Of a DNA stretch of 64,000 nt, positions 42,169 through 51,217 are shown piece after piece; position 1 is the first letter of the stretch; every line of letters starts with the position of its first letter. Origin of the DNA: an uncultured Lachnospiraceae bacterium (GTDB lineage Bacteria > Bacillota > Clostridia > Lachnospirales > Lachnospiraceae); the NCBI GenBank assembly GCA_947176065.1, contig CAMWPB010000002.1:44761-108760 (forward strand). The letters run 5' to 3'. The notes under the pieces were generated by a model. The model did not search any database and was not told the DNA's origin. It saw only the letters and a program-made list of their open reading frames with translations. A program made the position numbers and the translations under genes.

Positions 42169-42441
42169 ATGAGAGAAACGGTAAGAATTTATAACTGGGA
42201 CGGGGAAAAATACCGGTTCCTTGGCAAGGAGCGGCTGCGGAAATTAAATGACACATATGTCATAAATATGCGGGAGCGGATGGGAGAGATGTCTTATACC
42301 ACAAGATATCTGCTCTACGCCTCCGCGAAATTTGTGAAGAGACACCGCTATGAGAATCTGCTGTTTTGCGCGGGAAGGAATGAAGCGTGGCTGCCTGTGG
42401 AAGAGAGAATGCAGGCGGAGGTGCTGTTTTCCTATCGGTGA
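42169..42441 (+). CDS. Small hypothetical protein
   Basis: A 90-residue basic protein (RIYNWDGEKYRFLGKERLRK, later TTRYLLYASAKFVKRHRYENL). No family recognised; no signal peptide or membrane segment. It ends 18 bp before a glycosyltransferase gene and is probably co-transcribed with it. The 200 bp between yaaA and this gene hold nothing I can identify. Confidence 0.5.
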   Translation: MRETVRIYNWDGEKYRFLGKERLRKLNDTYVINMRERMGEMSYTTRYLLYASAKFVKRHRYENLLFCAGRNEAWLPVEERMQAEVLFSYR

Positions 42442-42459
42442 AGGTGGGGGAAGAAACAC

Positions 42460-43473
42460 ATGGTCACAATCAGTTTGTGTATGATCGTGAAAAATGAAGA
42501 GCGGATTTTAGCCAGATGTCTGGACAGCCTGCAAGGGCTTGTGGATGAGATGATCATTGTGGATACGGGTTCTACGGACGGGACGAAACAGATTGCCGCC
42601 GGGTACACGGATCAGGTCTATGATTTTGCGTGGACAGGCAGTTTTTCCGATGCAAGAAACTTTGCCTTTTCCAAGGCAAAGATGGAATATATATACTCGG
42701 CGGACGCGGACGAGGTGCTGGATCAGGAAAACCGGGCCGCTTTTTTGCGGATGAAGGAAGTACTACTCACGGAAATTGAGATTGTGCAGATGTATTATGT
42801 AAACCAACTTGCGAACGGCACAATTTACAACTATGACAAGGAGCTGCGCCCCAAGCTATTCAAGAGAAACCGCACCTTCCAATGGCAGGGGGCGATCCAT
42901 GAACAGATAGGGATTACGCCTGTTATTTATGATAGTGAGATCTGCATACAGCATTTGCCGGAGGAGAACCACAAGGACAGGGATCTGGCGGCTTTCGCGC
43001 GGCTTGTGGAGGCGGGGGAGCCTCTGGATAAAAGACTGCATAACATTTACGCGAAGGAACTTTTTATCTCCGGGGAGCCGAAGGATTTTCTGACGGCCCG
43101 GGCTTTCTTCCAGCAGTCCTGTAAGGATGAGAAGCGGGGAGAAGAGGAGATGATGGAGGCGGCCTGTGTCGCCGCGAGGGCGGCGAGGCTTGCAGGAGAT
43201 GTGGCGGATTTCTTCAAATATGCGATGAAAGCGGTGGCGTCCGAGGGGTGCGCGGAAATCTGCTGCGAACTGGGCGCTTTTTATATGGAGCGGAAGGACT
43301 ATGACGAGGCCATTATCTGGCTGTACAATGCAGCTTATGAGACGGAGAGCATTTTAGATATCCACAGCGGAGGCGATCTTCCCCTGCGGGGACTGGCCAA
43401 GTGCTATCAGGAGCTGGGGGACGAGTCACAGGCGGCGGAGTATGCCAGACTGGCGGCAGAGTGGACAACGTGA
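42460..43473 (+). CDS. Family 2 glycosyltransferase with TPR-like tail
   Basis: A 337-residue protein. The N-terminal GT2 domain has ISLCMIVKNEERILARCLDS, IIVDTGSTDGTKQIA, DFAWTGSFSDARNFAFSKA and a DxD in YSADADEVLD (about residues 84-93). The C-terminal 150 residues are helical with TPR-like periodicity (RAFFQQSCKDEKRGEEEMME, CCELGAFYMERKDYDEAIIW). This build is typical of Firmicute SunS-like or tetratricopeptide GT2 enzymes that act on peptides or surface sugars. The TGA stop lies in the start of a family A repeat. Confidence 0.85.
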   Translation: MVTISLCMIVKNEERILARCLDSLQGLVDEMIIVDTGSTDGTKQIAAGYTDQVYDFAWTGSFSDARNFAFSKAKMEYIYSADADEVLDQENRAAFLRMKEVLLTEIEIVQMYYVNQLANGTIYNYDKELRPKLFKRNRTFQWQGAIHEQIGITPVIYDSEICIQHLPEENHKDRDLAAFARLVEAGEPLDKRLHNIYAKELFISGEPKDFLTARAFFQQSCKDEKRGEEEMMEAACVAARAARLAGDVADFFKYAMKAVASEGCAEICCELGAFYMERKDYDEAIIWLYNAAYETESILDIHSGGDLPLRGLAKCYQELGDESQAAEYARLAAEWTT

Positions 43474-43582
43474 AAAGTACTTCTAAAGACGTCCCGCCAT
43501 AGGACGAGGACGCAAAGTCAGCAAGGCTGACTTGGAAGTACTATGTTTCACGTGAGAGAAGCCTTGGGAAGCAGGCTTCTCT
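43470..43582 (+). repeat. Palindromic repeat family A, copy 3
   Basis: GTGAAAAGTACTTCTAAAG and its partner GGAAGTACTATGTTTCAC, with a variable GC-rich loop, followed by the hairpin GAGAGAAGCC/GGCTTCTCT. As at 33839, the upstream gene's TGA stop is the first GTGA of the repeat. Confidence 0.8.
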
Positions 43583-43617
43583 GTGTGCCAAAATCATGTA
43601 ATGAGGAGAGAAATGTT

Positions 43618-44679
43618 ATGAAATGGGAAGAGAATGTGCGCAGGGTGGTGCCTTATACGCCCGGTGAACAGCCACAGAAAACGGGTGTTATCAAACTGAA
43701 TACCAATGAGAACCCGTATGCACCCGCGCCGGGTGTGGCGAAAGCGGCGGCAGCTCTGGATGCGGAGAAATTCCGGCTGTATCCCGCTTTCCCGGAGAAG
43801 ACGGCGTTGGCGGAGGAGCTGGCGGCACGCTGCCATATCGGGACGGATCAGATTTTTATCGGCGTCGGTTCGGACGACGTGCTGTCCATGGCTTTTATGA
43901 CCTTTTTCCAGTCGGGCAGGCCGATTCTTTTCCCGGACATCACCTATTCCTTCTATGACGTGTGGGCGGACGTTTATCAGATTCCTTATGAGAGGAAAGC
44001 GCTGGATCAGGATTTTCAGATCCGTCCGGCAGATTACAAGAAGCCTAACGGCGGCGTGATTTTTCCGAATCCCAACGCGCCCACAGGGGTACTGATGCCC
44101 CTTGAAGCGGTGGAGGAGATTGTGGCGGCCAACCGGGACGTGGTGGTCATTGTGGACGAGGCGTACATTGATTTTGGCGGGACGAGCGCCCTGCCTTTGA
44201 TTGAGAAATACGACAATCTTCTGGTGGTGCAGACCTTTTCCAAGTCCAGGTCTATGGCGGGAATGCGGATCGGGTTTGCCTGTGGGCATCCGGCGTTGAT
44301 CCGTTATCTGAATGATGTAAAGTATTCGGTCAATTCTTATACGATGAATACGGCGGCCTTGGAGCTTGGCGTGGAGGCTGTGCGGGACGAAGCGTATTTT
44401 GAAGCGTGCTGCCAAAAGATCATGGACACGAGGGCGCGGGCCGAGGAACGGCTTTTGAAGCTTGGGTTTGTTTTCCCGAAGTCCTGTGCCAATTTTATCT
44501 TTGCCTCTCACCAGACGATGCCTGCCCGTGAAATTTTTGAGCGGTTGCAGGAAAATGACATATATGTCAGATGGTGGGATAAAGACAGAATAAGCAATTA
44601 TCTGCGCATTACCATAGGTACGGACGAGCAGATGGAGATTTTGTATCAGGCGCTTGGCAGGATTTTTCACTTGCCATAA
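43618..44679 (+). CDS. hisC: Histidinol-phosphate aminotransferase
   Basis: A 353-residue PLP enzyme that makes histidinol phosphate from imidazole acetol phosphate in histidine synthesis. Family marks are GVIKLNTNENPYAP, FIGVGSDDVLSMAF, IFPNPNAPTG, VDEAYIDFGG and the PLP-lysine in TFSKSRSMAGMRIGFA (about residue 213). The ATG at 43618 follows GAGGAGAG. No other his gene is next to it. HisC can also act on aromatic amino acids. Confidence 0.93.
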   Translation: MKWEENVRRVVPYTPGEQPQKTGVIKLNTNENPYAPAPGVAKAAAALDAEKFRLYPAFPEKTALAEELAARCHIGTDQIFIGVGSDDVLSMAFMTFFQSGRPILFPDITYSFYDVWADVYQIPYERKALDQDFQIRPADYKKPNGGVIFPNPNAPTGVLMPLEAVEEIVAANRDVVVIVDEAYIDFGGTSALPLIEKYDNLLVVQTFSKSRSMAGMRIGFACGHPALIRYLNDVKYSVNSYTMNTAALELGVEAVRDEAYFEACCQKIMDTRARAEERLLKLGFVFPKSCANFIFASHQTMPAREIFERLQENDIYVRWWDKDRISNYLRITIGTDEQMEILYQALGRIFHLP

Positions 44680-44808
44680 AATGCGTATGAAAACATAGTG
44701 GCTGTGTATGCTACATATATATAAAGTAGGAATACAAAAGAGAAACAGGAAGAAAAAGCAAATTCCTGCGGCATCGGCTTTGAAACAGAGGAAAGGATAG
44801 AAAGAGAT

Positions 44809-45309
44809 ATGGAAAGTTTAGCGGTGGCATTTGCCAACACGTTAGGAAGATATGTGAGTAAGGAGATTGTCGTTTTTGTGATCTCCATGATACCGATTTT
44901 AGAGCTGCGCGGGGGTCTGATCGTCTCCAAGCTGCTTCAGGTGCCGATCACCACGGCGATTCCGATCTGCATCATCGGGAATATCATACCGATTCCCTTT
45001 ATTCTGCTGTTTATCAGGCAGATCTTTAAGCTGCTTAAGAAGATAAAACTTTTCCGCGGCATCATCGAGAAACTGGAAAACCGCGCCATGAGCAAGAGCG
45101 ACAATATCAAGCGTTATGAATTCTGGGGGCTGGTGCTCTTTGTGGGGATTCCTCTTCCGGGCACGGGAGCGTGGACGGGTTCCCTGATTGCCGCACTTCT
45201 GGATGTAGACTTTAAAAAGGCGATTTTGGCGGAGCTTCTGGGCATTGCCATCGCCACGGTGATTATGTCCTTCCTTTCTTACGGGCTTCTGGGCGCGCTT
45301 GTCGGGTAA
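44809..45309 (+). CDS. Small multidrug export family membrane protein (COG2426)
   Basis: A 166-residue protein with about four membrane helices. Typical family pieces are ISMIPILELRGGLIVSKLL (about residues 25-43), IIGNIIPIPFILLFI and the conserved FVGIPLPGTGAWTGSLIAALL. The family name comes from annotation; the substrate is not well established. The gene stands alone between hisC and a GH20 enzyme. Confidence 0.88.
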   Translation: MESLAVAFANTLGRYVSKEIVVFVISMIPILELRGGLIVSKLLQVPITTAIPICIIGNIIPIPFILLFIRQIFKLLKKIKLFRGIIEKLENRAMSKSDNIKRYEFWGLVLFVGIPLPGTGAWTGSLIAALLDVDFKKAILAELLGIAIATVIMSFLSYGLLGALVG

Positions 45310-45419
45310 GGTAAGCCGGAACTACGTCTGAGGAGAACGGAGAAGGCAGGAATGATCAGACGGGAAAGCAGGGGGAGAATGTAAAGGCAGGGAAAGACAG
45401 GGCTGTGGAGTCTTGACGG

Positions 45420-48314
45420 ATGGGATCGCGGATGAAGGAGAAAAAGGACAGGAAAAAGTACATGCTGGCCGGTGCGGCGCTTATGGTGGCTCTGGCGGCG
45501 GCCGGGCTGGTTGGCGTCCTGCTTCGGGGGCAGTCTTTCGGGAATGACAATCCGAATCTGGCTCTGAGGAGGGGCGTGATAGCCACCAGTGACAGTGTGG
45601 AGCAGGAGACGCTTTCTGCGGCCATGGCCATTGACGGGAACGACGAGGATCTTGCTTCCCGCTGGTCCAGCGAAAATAACAGGGAGGACGCTTCCCACTA
45701 TATACAACTGGAATTTCCCGAAGAAATTTCAGTTTCTTTTGTTGTGCTGAAATGGGAGAGGGCGAACGTGATTTCCTATGCTCTGGAAGGCTCTGCGGAC
45801 GGCACGGCCTACGGGACGCTTGCGGCTTTCGAGAATGCGCCGGAGCTGCTGAAACAGGAAATAATTCTGGAAGAGCCCGTGCAGATACGGTATCTGCGCC
45901 TGTCTACCTACGCGGTGTCGAAAGAGTCTGCGGATTATTCTGACTTGTATCAGAATGTGTCTCTCTATGAGTTTGAGGTTTATGCGGACAAGCCCGCGGC
46001 TTATAAATTAGAAACACCTGTTATTGAAAAGACGGCGGGCGGGAGGAGGCTGGTCATGCCGGTAGCGCCGGAGGGTTTCAGGGTGTCGTTTGTCGGGGCC
46101 GATCTGGAACAGGTGATCGGGGCGGATGGCACGGTCTATGACACGATTCAGGATAAGGATGTGACGGTGGGCTGCCGGGTGGAGGATGAGCGGGGCCGGG
46201 AGGAGACGAGAGAGGTTTCCTTTGTGGTGCGTGTGCCTGCGGCGGATGAGGAGTTGGACCAAACGAAGGCCGGGTCGACCGGACGGAATGCCTGTCCCGA
46301 CTGGGTGGTGCCGTCCGTTGCGGAGTGGAGAGGCAGAGAGGGATATTTTCATCTGCGGGAAAGCCCGCGGATTATTGTGGACGTGGACAGCCGTCCGCCG
46401 GGGGCAGAGGATAAAGCGCCGGCAGGGACGGATGAAGCCACGGGAGCAGAGGATAAAGTGCCGGCAGGGACGGATGAAGCCACAGGGGCGGAGAAGAAAG
46501 CAAATGAACAGGCCCTGTGGGATATCGCGGCGCTTCTGCAGGAGCACGGTGTAAAGAACGGGTATTTTCAGACAAGTATGACCGTCTGCGCAGGGGTGGA
46601 GAAGGATCTGCAGCAGGGAGATATCTATTTAGGCTATGCGCAGGAAGCAAATGGTTTGGGAAAGGAAGGATATACCTGTGACATAACTGACAGATGTGTC
46701 ATAAAGGCGGAGCAGGCCACGGGTATTCGCTGGGGAACCGTCACTCTGATGCAGTTAATGCTTCACGGAGACGGGGGGGACGCACCGCAGGGGCAGATCC
46801 GGGACTATCCGCTCTATGAGGTGCGGGGATTTGGCATTGACGTGGCCAGAAAGGCGGTGTCGATGGATACCCTTTACCGCATGATGGAGACGATGTCCTG
46901 GTATAAAATGAACGATCTGGGGATTCATTTGAACGATAACACGATCCTGGCTACCAGCGGCCTTACCGGCTCTGCAGAGCAGGCCATGACGGCGGACAGC
47001 GCGTTCCGTCTGGAATCCGCGCTGGGAAATGAGAAGGCGGAGACGCTTACCTCGACGGCGTATGCCTACACAAAGGAGGAGTTTGCGGCGTTTATTGCCA
47101 CCGCTAAGACTTACGGTGTGACGGTGGTGCCGGAGATCGACACGCCCGCCCACTCCCTCTCCATCACAAAGCTGTACCCGGAGTACGCCCTGCGCGCCGG
47201 AAGCGACTCGGTGGATCAGATTGATCTGGGAAATGACAAAGCTGTCGCTTTTGTGGAGGAGATCTGGCGGGAAGCGCTGGACGAGGAAAAGGGAGCGTTC
47301 CGGGGGGCGGAGATTGTCAATATCGGCATGGATGAGTATTACGGAGACGGGGAGCAGTACCGTCAATATCTGATAAGGATAAACAATCTGGTACAGGAAA
47401 CGGGAAGGACGGTGCGTCTCTGGGGGAGTCTCAGCAATATGGGTGGTACGACGAAGCCGCTGACCGATCATTTGCAGATGAATCTGTGGAGTACGGTGTG
47501 GGCAGACCCGCAGGAGATGTATGAGGCGGGGTATTCCCTGATTAACATGCAGAACAATCACCTTTATATCATACCCGGAGGGGGCTATGACCGCCTGAAC
47601 GTCAGGGAACTGTATGAAAACTGGGCGCCCAACAGGTTTTATGATTATAACAGGAGAGAGACCATACCGTCCTGGTCGCCGCAGATGCTGGGGGCCGCCT
47701 ACATGATTTGGAATGACATGAGCGGCAGTCTGGATGTAGGTATCTGCGAGTATGATCTGTATGAGCGGTTTGTGGAACCTCTTGGCGTGCTGTCCGTGCG
47801 GCTCTGGGGAACGGCGTTTTCCGGGGAAACAGGGCAGACAGGCGATGGTCAGGCGGTTTTTGGGTCCTGTCTGTATGAAGAGACAGTGGCGGCGGAGCCG
47901 GATTATGAGATAGAGATGGAAGTTTGGCTGGAGCCTGAGAGTTTGTCGGGGAGCGGAGCAGAGCGGCAGGCGCAGATTATTGCAGAAGGCGACTGCGCAT
48001 ACGCTGAGTGGGCTTTCTATGCGGTGGAGCCTGAGACGGGCAAGGTGGGCTTTACCAGAGAAGGGCGGACTTACACATTTGATTATACGCTGCCGGAAGG
48101 CGAGTGGGTGAGCTTAAAGCTGGAGGGTGCGTCCGGTAGAACCACACTTTATGTAGATGGGAAAGAAGTGGACACTCTGGGAAGCAGCGAGCCTTTTGAG
48201 GAACACGCAACCTTTGTATTTCCCCTGCAGAGAGTGGGCAGCCGGACGGGACGGTTTGACGGCAGACTGGAACTGCAGGTGGTCTGCAGTGCAAACAGAC
48301 AGGCGGAGTCCTGA
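45420..48314 (+). CDS. GH20 beta-N-acetylhexosaminidase, multidomain and membrane-anchored
   Basis: A 964-residue extracellular enzyme that releases terminal GlcNAc or GalNAc from glycans. An N-terminal anchor (MLAGAALMVALAAAGLVGVL) is followed by an F5/8 type C (discoidin) domain (about 45-195, with ASRWSSENN and HYIQLEF), an Ig-like part, a GH20b domain and the GH20 barrel (about 465-780). The catalytic Asp-Glu pair is in NIGMDEYYG (about residue 638). The C-terminal 150 residues form a LamG-like domain (LKLEGASGRTTLYVDGKE). Residues about 330-355 hold a near-exact tandem repeat of (A/V)PAGTDEATGAE. Start at 45420 or 45432; neither has a strong ribosome site. Confidence 0.9.
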   Translation: MGSRMKEKKDRKKYMLAGAALMVALAAAGLVGVLLRGQSFGNDNPNLALRRGVIATSDSVEQETLSAAMAIDGNDEDLASRWSSENNREDASHYIQLEFPEEISVSFVVLKWERANVISYALEGSADGTAYGTLAAFENAPELLKQEIILEEPVQIRYLRLSTYAVSKESADYSDLYQNVSLYEFEVYADKPAAYKLETPVIEKTAGGRRLVMPVAPEGFRVSFVGADLEQVIGADGTVYDTIQDKDVTVGCRVEDERGREETREVSFVVRVPAADEELDQTKAGSTGRNACPDWVVPSVAEWRGREGYFHLRESPRIIVDVDSRPPGAEDKAPAGTDEATGAEDKVPAGTDEATGAEKKANEQALWDIAALLQEHGVKNGYFQTSMTVCAGVEKDLQQGDIYLGYAQEANGLGKEGYTCDITDRCVIKAEQATGIRWGTVTLMQLMLHGDGGDAPQGQIRDYPLYEVRGFGIDVARKAVSMDTLYRMMETMSWYKMNDLGIHLNDNTILATSGLTGSAEQAMTADSAFRLESALGNEKAETLTSTAYAYTKEEFAAFIATAKTYGVTVVPEIDTPAHSLSITKLYPEYALRAGSDSVDQIDLGNDKAVAFVEEIWREALDEEKGAFRGAEIVNIGMDEYYGDGEQYRQYLIRINNLVQETGRTVRLWGSLSNMGGTTKPLTDHLQMNLWSTVWADPQEMYEAGYSLINMQNNHLYIIPGGGYDRLNVRELYENWAPNRFYDYNRRETIPSWSPQMLGAAYMIWNDMSGSLDVGICEYDLYERFVEPLGVLSVRLWGTAFSGETGQTGDGQAVFGSCLYEETVAAEPDYEIEMEVWLEPESLSGSGAERQAQIIAEGDCAYAEWAFYAVEPETGKVGFTREGRTYTFDYTLPEGEWVSLKLEGASGRTTLYVDGKEVDTLGSSEPFEEHATFVFPLQRVGSRTGRFDGRLELQVVCSANRQAES

Positions 48315-48427
48315 CGTCCGAAAAACGGCGAGCCTGCAGTTGCGGCCGGGGAAGGAAAGCATTTGGAATAGCAGTATCTTTTGGTGTAATGTTATTGGAG
48401 AGATAGCGGAAAGGAGTGTTCCGACGT

Positions 48428-48886
48428 ATGGGAAAAATGACTGTTTATCATGGAAGCTATACTGCCATAGAATATCCGGGGATTGTGGAAGGCCGGAATA
48501 CGAAGGATTTTGGGCCGGGCTTCTACTGTACCGTGATCCGTGAACAGGCAGAACGTTGGGCAAAACGGTATAGTACGCCTGTGCTGAATACTTATACGGT
48601 GCGGATGAATACTTCCCTGAAAATATTGGAATACAGAGAAATGACAGAGGAATGGCTGGATTTTATCATAGCCTGTCGCCATGGTGAACCTCATGATTAT
48701 GATATTGTGATCGGCGCGATGGCAAATGACCAGATTTATAATTATATCGCTGATTATATAGAAGGAATCCTAACGAGAGAACAGTTTTGGGTGATGGCCA
48801 AGTTTAAATATCCGACGCATCAGATCAATTTTTGTACGCGGGAAGCGTTGCAATGTCTTAAATATATGTCAAGTGAGGCTGTATAA
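48428..48886 (+). CDS. DUF3990 family protein
   Basis: A 152-residue DUF3990 protein: MTVYHGSYTAIEYPGIVEG, then NTKDFGPGFYCTVIREQAER, then EWLDFIIACRHGEPHDYDIV, GAMANDQIYNYI and the closing INFCTREALQCLKYM. These match the element-borne protein at 23053 in order and spacing. No DUF3791 gene precedes it; it is instead followed, with a one-base overlap, by a 168-codon partner. AAGGAG lies 11 bp before the ATG at 48428. The ADP-ribosyltransferase-like fold is inferred from the YHG and FG-x-GFY-x-T motifs. Confidence 0.85.
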   Translation: MGKMTVYHGSYTAIEYPGIVEGRNTKDFGPGFYCTVIREQAERWAKRYSTPVLNTYTVRMNTSLKILEYREMTEEWLDFIIACRHGEPHDYDIVIGAMANDQIYNYIADYIEGILTREQFWVMAKFKYPTHQINFCTREALQCLKYMSSEAV

Positions 48887-49392
48887 TGCAGAGAAGCCAA
48901 AACATACAGCAGGGAGAAAGGCAGATGGATTACAAGATGACCGGGCGGGAAGAGTCTAAGGCAAATGATTTGTTTTTTACATGCAGCCTGATTGATTATA
49001 TAGCAAGGAAAACAAAAAACAGAAGGGTTGACGTCGTGGATATGCTGGGACGTGACAATATTCAAAAGATATACGAGCTTGCCGATGTTTATCACAGCGA
49101 TAATCTTGACGCTGTCAGCGATAGTTTTATTGCATGTGCGGACATTACGCCGGGAAGTTTTGACAATGTGGCGTCAGCCAGATATGCGGTTCCCAGCCAT
49201 TGGGATATCGGCAAGGTATACAAACGGCTGATACTTGGGATTGCCCGGGAGAAAAAAACAGACGTTATTGATGCACTGATGGAGGCATACCATTCGTTTG
49301 TCAGTGAAAAGATCGATGATTACAACAGCAGTTTCTATTATGATGCACCCCAGAATATTCTGAATAGTTTTTTGTATGGAGAAATAGAGTGA
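48886..49392 (+). CDS. Partner of the DUF3990 protein, unknown function
   Basis: 168 codons if started at the overlapping ATG (TAATG), or 155 from the ATG at 48925, where the conserved-looking part MDYKMTGREESKANDLFFTC begins. Helical and soluble; further segments are VDVVDMLGRDNIQKIYELAD and SARYAVPSHWDIGKVYKRLI. I do not know a named family. Its tight coupling to the DUF3990 gene suggests an antitoxin or regulator. It ends 8 bp before a methyltransferase gene. Confidence 0.65.
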   Translation: MQRSQNIQQGERQMDYKMTGREESKANDLFFTCSLIDYIARKTKNRRVDVVDMLGRDNIQKIYELADVYHSDNLDAVSDSFIACADITPGSFDNVASARYAVPSHWDIGKVYKRLILGIAREKKTDVIDALMEAYHSFVSEKIDDYNSSFYYDAPQNILNSFLYGEIE

Positions 49393-49400
49393 GGCAGAGC

Positions 49401-50282
49401 ATGGAAGCATACACGGACTTTGCAAAAGTTTATGATGAACTGATGGATGACACACCCTATGAGGTGTGGTGTGATTTCATAATCGAAATCTTGGGAAGGT
49501 ATGGCGCCGGCCCGGAGCCCACCGACGAAAATCTCCGGCAGGAGCGCAATACAATCCTCGATCTTGGCTGTGGGACGGGCACACTGACAGAGCTTTTGGC
49601 GCGCAAAGGCTACGATATGATCGGCGTGGACAATGCGCAGGAGATGCTGCAGATTGCCATGGAGAAACGGGAGCGGTCCGGGTTTGATATTCTGTATCTT
49701 ATGCAGGATATGCGGGAGCTGGAGCTTTACGGTACGGTGGGTACGGTCGTCAGCGTCTGTGACAGTCTGAATTATCTGCTCACCGAGGAGGATATTGTGC
49801 AGACCTTTGAGCGGGTCAACAATTATCTGTACCCGCAGGGGATTTTTATCTTTGATTTCAATACCGTTTACAAATACGCCGTTGTGATCGGGGACGCTAC
49901 CATAGCGGAAAACCGGGAGGACTGCAGCTTTATCTGGGAAAATTATTATCATGAGGAAGAGGAGATCAACGAGTATGATCTGACTGTCTTTGTGTCCGAC
50001 GTAAGAAATGAGTTCGGGGAAGACGGGGCGGCAGCAGAGAAAGCGTGCGGGCAGGCAGCGCCAGAGCGGTTCCGGCGGTTTCAGGAGGTGCACTACCAGC
50101 GGGGCTATCGTCTGGAACAGATGAAGGCGCTTCTTTTGCAGGCCGGAATGGAATTTTTGGAAGCGTTGGACGCGGACACACGCGGAGAGGTAACGGAGGA
50201 GAGCGAACGGATTTATGTGGTGGCAAGAAAGGGAGCGGAAACCACGGCGAATCAAAAAGTCGTATCGGATATAACAGAATAA
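49401..50282 (+). CDS. Class I SAM-dependent methyltransferase
   Basis: A 293-residue methyltransferase. Motif I is TILDLGCGTGTLTELLA (about residues 50-66), followed by YDMIGVDNAQEMLQIA and DMREL, VVSVCDSLNYLL. The substrate is unknown. It is larger than the usual small class I enzymes because of a C-terminal beta part (EVHYQRGYRLEQMKALLLQA). The ATG at 49401 is chosen since GTGAGG precedes it. It ends 38 bp before hslO. Confidence 0.85.
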   Translation: MEAYTDFAKVYDELMDDTPYEVWCDFIIEILGRYGAGPEPTDENLRQERNTILDLGCGTGTLTELLARKGYDMIGVDNAQEMLQIAMEKRERSGFDILYLMQDMRELELYGTVGTVVSVCDSLNYLLTEEDIVQTFERVNNYLYPQGIFIFDFNTVYKYAVVIGDATIAENREDCSFIWENYYHEEEEINEYDLTVFVSDVRNEFGEDGAAAEKACGQAAPERFRRFQEVHYQRGYRLEQMKALLLQAGMEFLEALDADTRGEVTEESERIYVVARKGAETTANQKVVSDITE

Positions 50283-50320
50283 TAGTGCGTGTTATCAAAT
50301 TGGACGAAACGGAGAAAAAT

Positions 50321-51217
50321 ATGGAAAAGCAGACAGCAGATTATATGGTACGGGCAACAGCCGCAGGCGCGCAGATACGCGCTTTTGCGGTGACATCAAA
50401 GGAGTTGGCGGAAAGAGCGAGGGCGGCTCATAATACAAGCCCCGTGGTGACGGCGGCGCTGGGAAGACTGATGACGGGCGCGCTGATGATGGGCGGTATG
50501 CTCAAAGGTGAGAAAGACATACTCACCCTGCAGATACGCGGCGCAGGCCCGGTGCACGGCATTACGGCAACGGCGGACGCCGCAGGCCATGTGAAGGGTT
50601 ATGCGGACAATCCCTCTGCCATGATGCCGCCGAACAGCGCGGGGAAGCTGGATGTGGGCGGAGTGATCGGCGCGGGCGTCCTGCACGTGATGAAGGATAT
50701 GGGATTAAAGGAGCCCTATGCCTCCACGGTTACCCTGCAGACAGGGGAAATCGGGGATGATCTGACCTATTATTTTGCTGCGTCCGAGCAGATCCCTTCT
50801 GTCGTGGCGCTGGGGGTTTTGATGAACCGGGATAATACCGTGCGGCAGGCGGGCGGTTTTATTGTGCAGCTTATGCCCTTTACTTCGGAGGAGGTAATCG
50901 GCCGTCTGGAAGAGAAATTAAAAAACATAACATCTGTAACGGAATTGTTGGAGGCGGGAAAGTCGCCGGAGGAGATACTGGAGTGCGTGCTTGGCGAGTT
51001 CGGGCTGGAGATCACAGACAGGATGCCGGTGACCTTTCAGTGCGACTGCAGCCGGGAACGGGTGGAGAAGGTACTCTTAAGTCTCGGGGAAAAAGACATG
51101 CAGGAACTGGTGGACGAGGGGAAAGAGGTGGAACTGCACTGTCATTTCTGTAACAAAAGCTACACCTTTTCCGTGGAGGAAGTGAAAGGACTTATGAAAG
51201 CTGGAAACGCCGGATGA
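50321..51217 (+). CDS. hslO: Hsp33 redox-regulated chaperone
   Basis: A 298-residue Hsp33, a holdase activated by oxidation. N-terminal VRATAAGAQIRAFAV, HNTSPVVTAALGRLMTGALM and GAGPVHGITATAD are family signatures. The C-terminal zinc site is CDCSRERVEKVL and CHFCNKSY, giving the CxC and CxxC pairs. The ATG at 50321 has GGAG upstream; the frame is open far upstream only as a shadow of the methyltransferase gene. Confidence 0.95.
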   Translation: MEKQTADYMVRATAAGAQIRAFAVTSKELAERARAAHNTSPVVTAALGRLMTGALMMGGMLKGEKDILTLQIRGAGPVHGITATADAAGHVKGYADNPSAMMPPNSAGKLDVGGVIGAGVLHVMKDMGLKEPYASTVTLQTGEIGDDLTYYFAASEQIPSVVALGVLMNRDNTVRQAGGFIVQLMPFTSEEVIGRLEEKLKNITSVTELLEAGKSPEEILECVLGEFGLEITDRMPVTFQCDCSRERVEKVLLSLGEKDMQELVDEGKEVELHCHFCNKSYTFSVEEVKGLMKAGNAG

